A stretch of 64,000 nt of DNA from Phycisphaerales bacterium (GTDB lineage: Bacteria; Planctomycetota; Phycisphaerae; Sedimentisphaerales; UBA12454), in contig PLMU01000010.1 in NCBI GenBank assembly GCA_003142595.1, positions 34,412 through 98,411 of the forward strand, given 5' to 3'. This document shows positions 15,922 to 24,758 of the stretch, piece after piece; positions within the stretch are counted from its first letter, which is position 1, and each line of letters begins with the position of its first letter. Under the pieces are notes generated by a model. It saw only the letters and a list, made by a program, of their open reading frames with translations, made no database searches and was not told where the DNA came from. The position numbers and the translations under genes are program-made.

Positions 15922-17958
15922 ATGATGCAGACCGAATACAGAAGGGCAGCTCACGTTTGTCTGGCAGCTCTTATATTGAGTGCGATTTTCTTTCCGGCCT
16001 GTTTTGTCCTGAGTAAAGTTACAGGAGTGTATGCACTGTTTGCATTGAGCTGGCAGATACTTGCCGCGGCAGTGATATGGGCCGTGCTTGCAGTGCAGTT
16101 CTACCAGAAGGCTCTTGCCGAACAGGAAAAACTCGATATCTCTCAGCTTGCTAAAGGCAGCGGAGGTGATACCATATTCGAGGCGCAAAAGACACATTCG
16201 GAACTTTTCGCAGTCGCGCAGAACAGGTTGAGAATTTTTGAAAAATGGTTTCTGCCGATTTTTTCAATTCTTATCGCAATATATCAGATTGCTATCGGCG
16301 CATATCTTTTAAGAAGAACCATCACAGGTCGAACCGGCGAGGAATTCAATAACCTGCTGCTGGGAGCGGTTCTGGCCGCGGCGATAGCGTTTGTCAGCTT
16401 TTTGTTTTCGCTTTACTCTACAGGTTTGTCAACCGAGGAACGATGGCGGCCACTCAAAGCCGGCGGCAGTTTCTTCATGGCAACAACGATTCTTTCTTTC
16501 GTCTGTGCGGCCGGGATGGCATTTGCGCAATTCAAAATCCAGATTGTTTTAATCGCTCTAAACTGGGTTGTGCCCAGTGTGCTCATACTCGTCGGCTGCG
16601 AAACGGCATTAAATTTCATATTCGATATATATCGGCCGCGGATTAAAGGCCAATACAGCAGCGTCGCTTTCGACAGCAGGCTTCTGGGCACTATCTCCGC
16701 TCCGCACCGTATCCTGCGGACTGTCGCAAGTGTTATAGATTATCAGTTCGGCTTTAAAGTCTCCCAGACGTGGTTTTATAAAATAGTCGAGCAGGCCGTG
16801 ATACCGCTGATAATTTTTTCAGCAATTATTCTTTATTTATTAAGCTGTGTTGCAATTATCGATCCTGAGTCGCAGGCAATAATCGAAAGATTCGGCTCGC
16901 CTGTCGATTCACAGGGCAAGGTAAGGCTCGTTGGCCCCGGAATCACTTTCAAGCTGCCCTGGCCGTTCGGAATTACACAGGAATTTCCAACAAAACAAAT
17001 CCAGGAGATATATATAGGTTATACGCCTCGTGAGGACCAGGAAGGTCAAAAGCTGCCGCTGCTGTGGAACACCGAGCATTATAAAGAAGAGTATAATCTT
17101 TTGGTCGCGACGGAAGGCATGACCTCGCAGGAAAAAGGCGCTGTGCCTGTAAGCATTATCAGGGCGTCGATACCTGTGCAGTATCGTGTCGTTGACCTTT
17201 ATAAATATTTGTATAATCACGCCGACAGCGAAGATGTCTTAAAAGCGATTTGCTATAAAGAGGTGGTGCAATATGTAGCGGGAGCCCATATTGAACCTGA
17301 AGACGAAAGCGTCAGCAAAGAAGAAAGTATGCTTGGGGCAGGCAGAGAAAAAGCCGCCGCGATAGTCGCTAAAAATATCCAGCAGCAGGCCGACAAGCAG
17401 GGGCTGGGCGTGGAAATAGTATTTATGGGCTTCGAAGGTTTTCATCCGCCGCCGGCAGTGGCTCAGGATTTTCAGGCGGTCAACGGAGCGGTGCAAAAGA
17501 AGCAGGCTTTGATACTTGAGGCGATATCGCGAAGAGACAGGATTTTTACCGGCAATGTCGGCTCAGTCAAACAGGCGATAGCATTACATGAGCTTGCCGC
17601 CAAATATATGCAATCGCCGCAAAAAGGCCCGGAGTACGATAAAATAAAACTCCAGCTTGATAAGGCGTTTGACGGCGCAAGCGGCGAACTGTTTGCCAAA
17701 CTAAGGCAGGCTCAAAGTTATGCGTATGAAAAGGCAACGCTGGCGAAAGCCTCCGGTGAAAGATTCAGTCAGCAGTTGAAAGCATACCAGGCATCCAAGA
17801 GAATTTATATGCATGAGCTTAAAATGAGTATGCTGGAAGAGTCTCTGCCAGGCATAAGAAAATATATCGTTTTCCCGGGCGGCGATAAAGAGGTAACAAT
17901 TGTTGACCTGCAGGAAAAACTTGTTCCGAGCCTCTATGATGTTGGGACGGGCAAATAA
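15922..17958 (+). CDS. SPFH/prohibitin-domain membrane protein with multi-TM N-terminus (HflK-like)
   Basis: 678 aa. The first ~310 residues contain several hydrophobic segments (two near residues 8-60, more near 110-240, one at 295-315), in contrast to the single anchor of classical HflK. The SPFH domain begins at CVAIIDPESQAIIERFGSPVDS and continues with GPGITFKLPWPFGITQEF. The rest is a long charged helical region with Ala/Gln-rich coiled-coil potential. It is followed by hflC and a second hflK-like gene, so this is a third, enlarged SPFH protein of one assembly. SPFH proteins form ring or cage scaffolds in membranes and HflKC controls FtsH; whether this one does so is not shown. AAAAGG precedes the ATG. 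Confidence 0.8.
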   Translation: MMQTEYRRAAHVCLAALILSAIFFPACFVLSKVTGVYALFALSWQILAAAVIWAVLAVQFYQKALAEQEKLDISQLAKGSGGDTIFEAQKTHSELFAVAQNRLRIFEKWFLPIFSILIAIYQIAIGAYLLRRTITGRTGEEFNNLLLGAVLAAAIAFVSFLFSLYSTGLSTEERWRPLKAGGSFFMATTILSFVCAAGMAFAQFKIQIVLIALNWVVPSVLILVGCETALNFIFDIYRPRIKGQYSSVAFDSRLLGTISAPHRILRTVASVIDYQFGFKVSQTWFYKIVEQAVIPLIIFSAIILYLLSCVAIIDPESQAIIERFGSPVDSQGKVRLVGPGITFKLPWPFGITQEFPTKQIQEIYIGYTPREDQEGQKLPLLWNTEHYKEEYNLLVATEGMTSQEKGAVPVSIIRASIPVQYRVVDLYKYLYNHADSEDVLKAICYKEVVQYVAGAHIEPEDESVSKEESMLGAGREKAAAIVAKNIQQQADKQGLGVEIVFMGFEGFHPPPAVAQDFQAVNGAVQKKQALILEAISRRDRIFTGNVGSVKQAIALHELAAKYMQSPQKGPEYDKIKLQLDKAFDGASGELFAKLRQAQSYAYEKATLAKASGERFSQQLKAYQASKRIYMHELKMSMLEESLPGIRKYIVFPGGDKEVTIVDLQEKLVPSLYDVGTGK

Positions 17959-17998
17959 CAATAGATATGATATCAACGAAAGTTAAGGATATAGCAGT

Positions 17999-18904
17999 AT
18001 GAAAAATTTTGCGGTTATAGTTCTGGTTGTCCTGATTGTCGGGATTATGATGCTCTATCTGGTCTCGTTTCAGGTTCGCCAGTCAGAAATGGCGCTGGTT
18101 CTTACCTTCGGCAAACCCACCCGGCCGATAACTGAGCCGGGCTGGAGATTAAAATGGCCTGCCCCAATTCAGACGCTGGTCAAATACGATGCAAGGCAAT
18201 TGCTCTTTGAAGGTGTCGAAGAAGAAACGGTTACAAAAGGCGGAGAACCAATTATTGTTCAAACTTATATTGTGTGGCGAATCGCCGAGCCGATTAAATT
18301 TCGCGAGGCTGTGCGGGATGTACCGGCAGCCGAAAAACTGCTTAAAAGCCGGCTCCGCGATGTGCAGAATAAGGTTGTCGGAAAACATTATTTCAGCGAG
18401 TTTGTCAACACCGACCGGGGCCAGATTAAATTCGGCGATATCGAAAGTGAAATGGCTCAGCTTATCGATGAGCCGGTAAAAGCGGCTTATGGCATTAAGG
18501 TCGAATCTGTCGGAATTAAGATGCTCAAGGTGAGCGAAAAAGTTACGGAAGATGTATTTGCCCGGATGAGAGCCGACAGGAAACGCAAAACCGAGGCCAC
18601 TTTAGCGCAAGGCAGTGCCGAGGCGACACGAATAAAAAGCGATGCCGATTCGAAGATTACTGAACTGATGGCGGCCACCGAAGCCAGGGCAAAGGCTATC
18701 CGCGGCGCCGGCGATGCCGAGGCGGCACAGTATTATAAAATGTTAGAGGCCGACCCGGAATTCGCAATGTTCCTTCGTGAAATTGAAACTCTGAAGAAAA
18801 CCCTTAAGGAAAGAACGACCGTTGTTTTGCCGGCCGATGCCGAGCCTTTCAAACTGCTTAAAGAAATGCCGAAACTTGAACCTAAACAAGGTGCGACTAA
18901 ATAA
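17999..18904 (+). CDS. hflC: HflC-like SPFH protein (protease modulator family)
   Basis: 301 aa with one N-terminal membrane anchor (FAVIVLVVLIVGIMMLYLVSF) followed by the SPFH core: VRQSEMALVLTFGKPTRPITEPGWRLKWPAPIQTLVKYDAR. The coiled-coil region carries the HflC-type run FARMRADRKRKTEATLAQGSAEATRIKSDADSKITELMAATEARAKAIRGAGDAEA. Length is close to HflC (about 330). It is 40 nt after the first SPFH gene and 3 nt before the HflK-like gene. By family knowledge, HflC pairs with HflK on the periplasmic face around FtsH; no ftsH lies in the window. Confidence 0.85.
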   Translation: MKNFAVIVLVVLIVGIMMLYLVSFQVRQSEMALVLTFGKPTRPITEPGWRLKWPAPIQTLVKYDARQLLFEGVEEETVTKGGEPIIVQTYIVWRIAEPIKFREAVRDVPAAEKLLKSRLRDVQNKVVGKHYFSEFVNTDRGQIKFGDIESEMAQLIDEPVKAAYGIKVESVGIKMLKVSEKVTEDVFARMRADRKRKTEATLAQGSAEATRIKSDADSKITELMAATEARAKAIRGAGDAEAAQYYKMLEADPEFAMFLREIETLKKTLKERTTVVLPADAEPFKLLKEMPKLEPKQGATK

Positions 18905-18907
18905 AAT

Positions 18908-20149
18908 ATGAATCACGAACATCATAATCACAATCATCATCACGAAGCCGAGCAGGAGCCGCAGGTATTTATCGCGGAAATGGACGCCGGCAGCAAAAGT
19001 CTTGCCGAGGCTCTTAGAATCAGTTTTGCTGTTCTAAAGATTATTATGGCTGTCCTTATCGTGCTGTTTTTCACTTCAGGAATTTTTACAGTTGCTCCTG
19101 ACCAGCGTGCAATGGTGCTCAAATTCGGGAAAATCCGCGGCGATACAACCGAGAGCAGAATTCTCGGTCCCGGACTGCATTGGGCGGTTCCGTATCCTGT
19201 CGAAGAAGTAATAAAATTACCCGCAAGAAACACTATCCTGCGAACTGCGATAGATTCATTCTGGTATGACGAAACGACTTCCGGACGTGCAACGCTTGAC
19301 CCTGTAGTGGATGGGTATTGTATTACCAGAAATGATACCATTGCGGATTTAAAGGGCGGCAGCGACTATAATATTATCCACGCCAAATGGCAGCTCACTT
19401 ATAGAATTTCTGATTGCGAATTGTTTTTCAAAAACATTAATCTGAAAAGACCCGATGCCGGACAAAGTCAGATTGATGTAATACCGCAGAGCGTAGAACC
19501 GTTTTTAAAGGCTGTCGCTTCCGAGGCCATTGTTGTGTCGATGGTGAATTTTAGCATCGATGAGGCTATAAAAAGCGACTCCCGGATGGCCAAAGATGCC
19601 GAAAAACTGCTTCAGAAAAAGCTCGACGATATGAATACCGGAATAGAGGTCGATTCGATACAGCTTACCGCAGTTATATGGCCCAGGCAGGTCAACGACG
19701 CGTTTGTCGCGTCAATAAAGGCCAGCAACGAAGCTGATAAAATGATTCGCGAAGCGAAAGGCTATGCCGAAAGCAAAATCAACGAGGCCGGCGGAGGCGA
19801 AATGATTAATGCGGTACTTTCACCGGATACCAATAGCCAGCAGAGAGAATATTTCTGGAATAATGCTTCCGGAACCGTGCAGCAGACTATAGCAGAAGCG
19901 AGGGCATACAAAACTAAAGTTGTTGAATCCGCAAAAGCCAACGCCGACTATCTTAAAAAACTTCTGCCGGAATATCAGAAAAGACCGAAACTGGTTGTGC
20001 AGAGAATATATCAGGATGCGATTGAAGAAGTCCTGAGCAATACACAGGAAACGATAATTGCACAGCCGAGCGGAGATGTTAAAAATAGTGAATTCAGGGT
20101 TATGATAAACAGAGACCCGACTATAGGAAAAGAAAAAGAGAAAAAATGA
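18908..20149 (+). CDS. hflK: HflK-like SPFH protein with histidine-rich N-terminus
   Basis: 413 aa. It opens MNHEHHNHNHHHEAEQEPQ, with eight histidines in the first twelve residues, a likely metal-binding or pH-sensitive tail. Hydrophobic anchor ~46-66 (IIMAVLIVLFFTSGIFTVA), then SPFH: PDQRAMVLKFGKIRGDTTESRILGPGLHWAVPYPVEEVIKLPAR. The C-terminal helical region has EADKMIREAKGYAESKINEAGG. It overlaps the P1B ATPase gene by 4 bp (ATGA), so the SPFH proteins and the metal pump are translationally coupled. The His tail next to a metal ATPase suggests metal handling; that is inference. Confidence 0.85.
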   Translation: MNHEHHNHNHHHEAEQEPQVFIAEMDAGSKSLAEALRISFAVLKIIMAVLIVLFFTSGIFTVAPDQRAMVLKFGKIRGDTTESRILGPGLHWAVPYPVEEVIKLPARNTILRTAIDSFWYDETTSGRATLDPVVDGYCITRNDTIADLKGGSDYNIIHAKWQLTYRISDCELFFKNINLKRPDAGQSQIDVIPQSVEPFLKAVASEAIVVSMVNFSIDEAIKSDSRMAKDAEKLLQKKLDDMNTGIEVDSIQLTAVIWPRQVNDAFVASIKASNEADKMIREAKGYAESKINEAGGGEMINAVLSPDTNSQQREYFWNNASGTVQQTIAEARAYKTKVVESAKANADYLKKLLPEYQKRPKLVVQRIYQDAIEEVLSNTQETIIAQPSGDVKNSEFRVMINRDPTIGKEKEKK

Positions 20150-22119
20150 CACATAGAGCATTACAATTAGCGGAATATGAAGTAGATGCCGCAAAGACGC
20201 ATCGCAAACAGGTTCGAGTCAGCTTGGCATTGGCCGGGACGCTGCTTGGTGGAATGCTTCTGTTGAACAGTTTGATTTCGCCGATTTTTTACGGCAAAAA
20301 TCCTTCTTTCTATGTCGGCACCGAGCCGGAGGTTAAGGAACTGCTGGCAATGCTTGCAGCGATACTGCTGGGAGCGCCGGTTATTATCCATTCGATAAAA
20401 TCTGTTATGCGTGGTGATATGCATATGGATGAGCTGGTTGCTCTGGCGATAATTGCCGCCTTTGCTACCGGCGATTATGTCGCCGCGAGCGTTGTGGCAT
20501 TCTTTCTGCTGCTCAGCGAGCTTGTCGAGACGCGAACTGCGCTTGGGGCCAGAGCCGCGATTGAATCGCTTATCAAACTTACGCCTACAAAGGCCTCGCT
20601 GCTCGATTCTGGCGGCGGCGAAAAACAAATCAGCGCCAGCCAGTTAAAATGCGATGACATTATCAGGATAAGGCCCGGCGATAATATTGCTGCCGACGGC
20701 GAAGTTATAAAAGGATTAAGCTCTGTCAATGAAGCGACAATTACAGGAGAATCGCTGCCTGTCGATAAGGTTCCCGGAATGCAGGTTTTTGCCGGCACGA
20801 ACAATCTTACCGGCGTGCTTGATATAAAGGTTACACGGGCCGGAAAAGATACGACGCTTGGAAAAGTCCAGTCGCTTATCCTCCAGGCTGAACATACAAA
20901 GATACCTATTATGCGTATAATCGACAGGTATGTAAAATGGTACATACCGACTATATTAATGGTATCCGCAATTATTTGGTTTTTTACAAGAAATGTGAAT
21001 CGTGCGATTGGCGCTCTTGTCGTTTCCTGTCCGTGCGCGTTGATTCTTGCGACGCCGACTGCGATGGTAGCGGCTTTGTCCGCTTCGGCAAGGCTGGGTA
21101 TCCTTATAAAGAAAGTCGCCGACCTCGAACTTGCCGGCAGAATTACAGCGATGGTCTTCGATAAGACCGGAACTCTGACGACAGGCCAGCTTTATGTAAC
21201 AAAACTTACGCCTGCCGAGGGCATTGAGCCGGCGGAACTTTTAAAATTCGCTGCTTCAGCCGAACAGATGAGTAAACATCCGGCCGCAAGGGCGCTGCAA
21301 ACGGTCGCCAAAGAAGCGAACTTGTCGCTGATTATGCCGGGCGATTTTTCTGAGACGCCTGGAAAAGGCGTAAAAGCTTCTGTTGACGGAGCAAAGATTT
21401 TTGTCGGGCGGGATACTTTCCTGCACGAAAATGGCATAGATACTTCTACGGTGCCGGACCCCGCATTGCACGAAGAGCAGGGGTTTAGCACTTTATACGT
21501 CGGTAAAGATAAAAAATGTATTGGCTGGATAGGCCTGCAGGATAAGACCCGGCCGGAAGCGAGATTTGCGGTTGAGCAATTGATTGACACGGGTGTAAGG
21601 CGTATAACGATGCTCACCGGCGATAGGGAGGAAGTTGCCAAAAGAGTCGCCTCTGAGCTCGGATGCACAGATGTTAAGGCGAAATGCCTGCCGCAGGACA
21701 AACTTGCTATTGTTGAACAGATGAAAAAAGACGGATTTGTCGTCGCGGTGGTCGGCGATGGAATAAATGACGCACCGGCTCTTGCCAGCGGCGACTTGGG
21801 CATTGCGATGGGCGCTGCGGGCAGCGATGTCGCTATAAACTCAGCGTCAATAGCACTTATGAGCAGCGACCTTAAGAGACTGCCGTTTCTGGTTAAACTT
21901 TCAAGAAAAACGACAGCGGTTATAAATCAGAATTTGTTATTCGGAATTCTGTTTATAATCCTTGGCGTTTCGGCTTCCGCTATCGGCTGGCTGCCGCTGA
22001 TTTACGCGGCTCTGCTGCACTTTGTTGGTTCGCTGGTTGTAGTATTCAACAGCGCCAGATTGGTGCGATACGGCGAAGAGCTTGAACCGCATAACTATAC
22101 TCCGGCGGCGAATATTTAA
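20146..22119 (+). CDS. Heavy-metal translocating P1B-type ATPase
   Basis: 657 aa. All P-type motifs are present: TGES (ATITGESLPVDK), the membrane CPC (VSCPCALILATPTAM), the phosphorylated Asp in VFDKTGTLT, the P1B His-Pro (SKHPAARAL), and VGDGINDAPAL. There is no N-terminal CxxC metal-binding domain. Metal specificity is unclear. The last transmembrane region reads ALLHFVGSLVVVFNSARLVR, without the Asp-Thr-Gly of ZntA-type pumps and without the Met/Ser signature of Cu pumps. It is coupled by ATGA overlap to the His-rich HflK-like gene. The operon context points to a dedicated membrane role and not a mobile resistance gene. Likely inner membrane. Confidence 0.9.
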   Translation: MTHRALQLAEYEVDAAKTHRKQVRVSLALAGTLLGGMLLLNSLISPIFYGKNPSFYVGTEPEVKELLAMLAAILLGAPVIIHSIKSVMRGDMHMDELVALAIIAAFATGDYVAASVVAFFLLLSELVETRTALGARAAIESLIKLTPTKASLLDSGGGEKQISASQLKCDDIIRIRPGDNIAADGEVIKGLSSVNEATITGESLPVDKVPGMQVFAGTNNLTGVLDIKVTRAGKDTTLGKVQSLILQAEHTKIPIMRIIDRYVKWYIPTILMVSAIIWFFTRNVNRAIGALVVSCPCALILATPTAMVAALSASARLGILIKKVADLELAGRITAMVFDKTGTLTTGQLYVTKLTPAEGIEPAELLKFAASAEQMSKHPAARALQTVAKEANLSLIMPGDFSETPGKGVKASVDGAKIFVGRDTFLHENGIDTSTVPDPALHEEQGFSTLYVGKDKKCIGWIGLQDKTRPEARFAVEQLIDTGVRRITMLTGDREEVAKRVASELGCTDVKAKCLPQDKLAIVEQMKKDGFVVAVVGDGINDAPALASGDLGIAMGAAGSDVAINSASIALMSSDLKRLPFLVKLSRKTTAVINQNLLFGILFIILGVSASAIGWLPLIYAALLHFVGSLVVVFNSARLVRYGEELEPHNYTPAANI

Positions 22120-22168
22120 TTAAATTTTTCATACCGGAATTTAATCTTTCTGATTTTGAGAGGGTATT

Positions 22169-23389
22169 TTGACTGCGAAAGACGGACAATTTGTAATAGA
22201 GACATTTTCATTAACCAAAATCTTTGCCGACTGGTGGGGCAGAAGCAGGGTTGTGGCCGTTGACAATCTCAATATAAAGGTCAGGAACAACCAGGTGTTC
22301 GGACTCCTGGGGCCCAACGGCTCGGGAAAGACAACGATTCTTAAAATGCTGCTTGGTCTTCTGCATCCGACAAAAGGAAAAGCGATTGTGCTGGGCGGAG
22401 ACAGCAAAGACCCCAGAATAAGCGCTCAAATCGGATTTCTGCCTGAAGAATCGTATCTCTATTCGTATCTGAACGCCAGGGAAACGCTGGATTTTTACGG
22501 CTGCCTTTTCGGCTTGAACAGCAGGGTTCGAAAAGCCCGAATTGATGCGCTGCTCGATATGGTGGGACTGGCGGGAATGGCAAACAGGCCGATCGGAACT
22601 TTTTCAAAGGGTATGGCAAGAAGAATCGGACTTGCTCAGGCTCTTATAAATGACCCGAAACTTCTTATCCTCGATGAGCCGACAAGCGGACTTGACCCTA
22701 TCGGAACAAGACAGATTAAAGACCTCATCGTTGAGCTTGCAAAACGCGGAAAAACTGTTTTGCTTAGCAGTCATCTGCTGGCCGATGCTGAGGAAGTCTG
22801 CGACCATGTCGCTATAATGTACGGCGGCCTGGTGCAAAGAGAAGGAAGCGTTGAGGAGCTGCTCGAAAGAAAAGATAAAACTCAGATTACAACAAATGTC
22901 CTGACCGACAGGGCAATAGAACAGATAAAACGAATTGTCGAAAAGGACGGCGGAGAGTTCGAAATTAAACCGCCGATGCAGAAACTCGAATCCTTTTTTA
23001 TTGATATTGTCAGACAGGCCCAGCAGCAGCAAAAGCCTACAAGCGGCGCGGTAAATCGTATTGAGGCTACCGATGCACAAAGAGTTGCTGCCGTCTCGGA
23101 TGTGCTCGACAGACTTGTTGCCGCGAAGATTGAACCGAATAAAAAAACTCAGCAGGCCGAAGCTGAAACAATCGAAGCAGGGCCTGATTTAGATGTTTTA
23201 AGCAAATTGGCTCAGCAGGCTTCGCAGAAGATATCCGAACCTGTTGAACAAAAATCGCTGGAAGAAAACGAGCCTCAATCCCAGGATGGCATAAAAAAAG
23301 ACCTTCTCAACGAGCTTACAAAACCAAAAGATTTGACAGAACAGCTCAAAAAGAAGGACAAAAATGCTCAGGAGAAGGAAAATGAGTAG
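22169..23389 (+). CDS. ABC transporter ATP-binding protein with long C-terminal extension
   Basis: 406 aa. Walker A is LGPNGSGKTTILK. The signature is degenerate, FSKGMARRIGLAQAL, as in ABC-2 exporters. Walker B is LLILDEPTSGLDP, and the H-loop is LSSHLLADAEEV. The nucleotide-binding domain ends near residue 230. The remaining ~170 residues are charged and Gln/Glu/Lys-rich, with no domain recognised, and end QLKKKDKNAQEKENE. It overlaps the permease gene by 8 bp. It probably powers the 23382 permease and perhaps the divergent 14810 permease. Confidence 0.9.
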   Translation: MTAKDGQFVIETFSLTKIFADWWGRSRVVAVDNLNIKVRNNQVFGLLGPNGSGKTTILKMLLGLLHPTKGKAIVLGGDSKDPRISAQIGFLPEESYLYSYLNARETLDFYGCLFGLNSRVRKARIDALLDMVGLAGMANRPIGTFSKGMARRIGLAQALINDPKLLILDEPTSGLDPIGTRQIKDLIVELAKRGKTVLLSSHLLADAEEVCDHVAIMYGGLVQREGSVEELLERKDKTQITTNVLTDRAIEQIKRIVEKDGGEFEIKPPMQKLESFFIDIVRQAQQQQKPTSGAVNRIEATDAQRVAAVSDVLDRLVAAKIEPNKKTQQAEAETIEAGPDLDVLSKLAQQASQKISEPVEQKSLEENEPQSQDGIKKDLLNELTKPKDLTEQLKKKDKNAQEKENE

Positions 23390-24755
23390 GGTCTGGGCTG
23401 TTGCCAAAAACAGCTTTGTCTCTGCGATGAGGATGAAGACGGCAATAGTCTTTATGCTGCTGTTGATTATTTTGCTGCCGATTATGAGTATTACAAGCAC
23501 AGGCGACGGCACAATAAAAGGACGGATACAGAGTTTTATCAGTTATGGTCTCGGCCTTACGGGTTTGCTGCTGTCGATTCTTACAATTATCGTGTCCTGC
23601 TACACCTTAAGCAGCGATATTAAGCATAAACAGATTTACACCGTTGTTACCAAGCCGATTAGACGCTTTGAATTGATACTCGGCAAGGTGCTTGGGGTAG
23701 TAGTTCTGGATTTGCTGCTTTTGTTTGTGTTTTCAACCGTAATTTATTCGCTGACGCTGCAGATACCCCGGCTATCAAAGGTCAAAGGCGATGACCTTGA
23801 CGTGCTTAATAACGAGTTTTTTACCGCCAGAGCGTCATTGAAAGTTAATTTTGACCAGCAGATATTAGAAGCTCGCGCAAACGACGCATATAATGAGATG
23901 CGGCGTTCCGGGCAGCTGGACGAGTCGAAAAACAAACAGCAAATTATAAATGAAATGGTTGAAGCGGGACAATATAGTATGCACTCTGCTGCGCCCAGCG
24001 GAATGGTTTTGTGGGAGTTTAACAACGTAAAACCGCGGGACCCCAATGATAGTCTTTTTATTCGTTTTAAATTTGAGGCTTCAATTCCTCCGCCCGACAA
24101 GAACATTTACGGTGTCTGGTATGTCGGAGATTATCGGCAGATTAAATATGGACAGGAAAGGATGAAGACCCCGATTTACGTTACTCCGCGCAAAGAAGTG
24201 GTTAAGGCTGTCCATGAATTCCAGGTGCCTGCCAGTGCTGTAGCTCCAGACGGTTATCTGGCGGTTGTTTTTTATAATGACCCTATCAACGACACAACGG
24301 TTATATTCCCGCAGGAAGACGGTTTCGAGGTCCTCTATAAGGCCGGAGGTTTTGGGACGAATTATGTGCGGGCTGTGCTTCTTGTTTTCGCCAGGCTTGT
24401 TTTCTTTGCCGTTCTTGGCGTCTCGCTTTCCACCTGGCTGGGGTTTCCCGTGGCTGTGCTTTGCAGTCTTGCGTTCTTTTTTACCGGTGTGATAAACGGT
24501 TTTATTGTCGGCTCCTTTTCTTACCTCGGGACTAATGTTTCACTTTTCTACAAATATACAGTTGAGCCGTTAATTTGGCTTCTGCCGAAATTTGACCAGG
24601 ATTACAATGTCAGCAAATATATTATCGACGCCAGGCTGATAAAGACCGGCTTCCTGATTTTTGCCATAGGCGCTCTTGCGGTAAAGGCGGCTGTTCTGCT
24701 GATAGCGGGCTTTATTATTTTTGCCCGACGTGAAATAGCGAAAGTTATTGTGTAA
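23382..24755 (+). CDS. ABC-2 type transporter permease
   Basis: About 457 aa. The track begins at an earlier ATG (23364), but ATG 23382 (MSRVWAVAKNSFVSAMRMKTA) is preceded by AGGAGAAGGAAA and overlaps the ATPase stop by 8 bp, so I choose it. The N-terminal helix is followed by a second (GLGLTGLLLSILTIIVSCYTLSSDIKHKQIYTVVTKPIRRFELILGKVLGV), the ABC-2 coupling block. A large soluble loop (about residues 130-330) and four C-terminal membrane helices follow. It resembles the 14810 permease in the first 100 residues. Substrate unknown. Confidence 0.85.
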   Translation: MSRVWAVAKNSFVSAMRMKTAIVFMLLLIILLPIMSITSTGDGTIKGRIQSFISYGLGLTGLLLSILTIIVSCYTLSSDIKHKQIYTVVTKPIRRFELILGKVLGVVVLDLLLLFVFSTVIYSLTLQIPRLSKVKGDDLDVLNNEFFTARASLKVNFDQQILEARANDAYNEMRRSGQLDESKNKQQIINEMVEAGQYSMHSAAPSGMVLWEFNNVKPRDPNDSLFIRFKFEASIPPPDKNIYGVWYVGDYRQIKYGQERMKTPIYVTPRKEVVKAVHEFQVPASAVAPDGYLAVVFYNDPINDTTVIFPQEDGFEVLYKAGGFGTNYVRAVLLVFARLVFFAVLGVSLSTWLGFPVAVLCSLAFFFTGVINGFIVGSFSYLGTNVSLFYKYTVEPLIWLLPKFDQDYNVSKYIIDARLIKTGFLIFAIGALAVKAAVLLIAGFIIFARREIAKVIV

Positions 24756-24758
24756 TGA

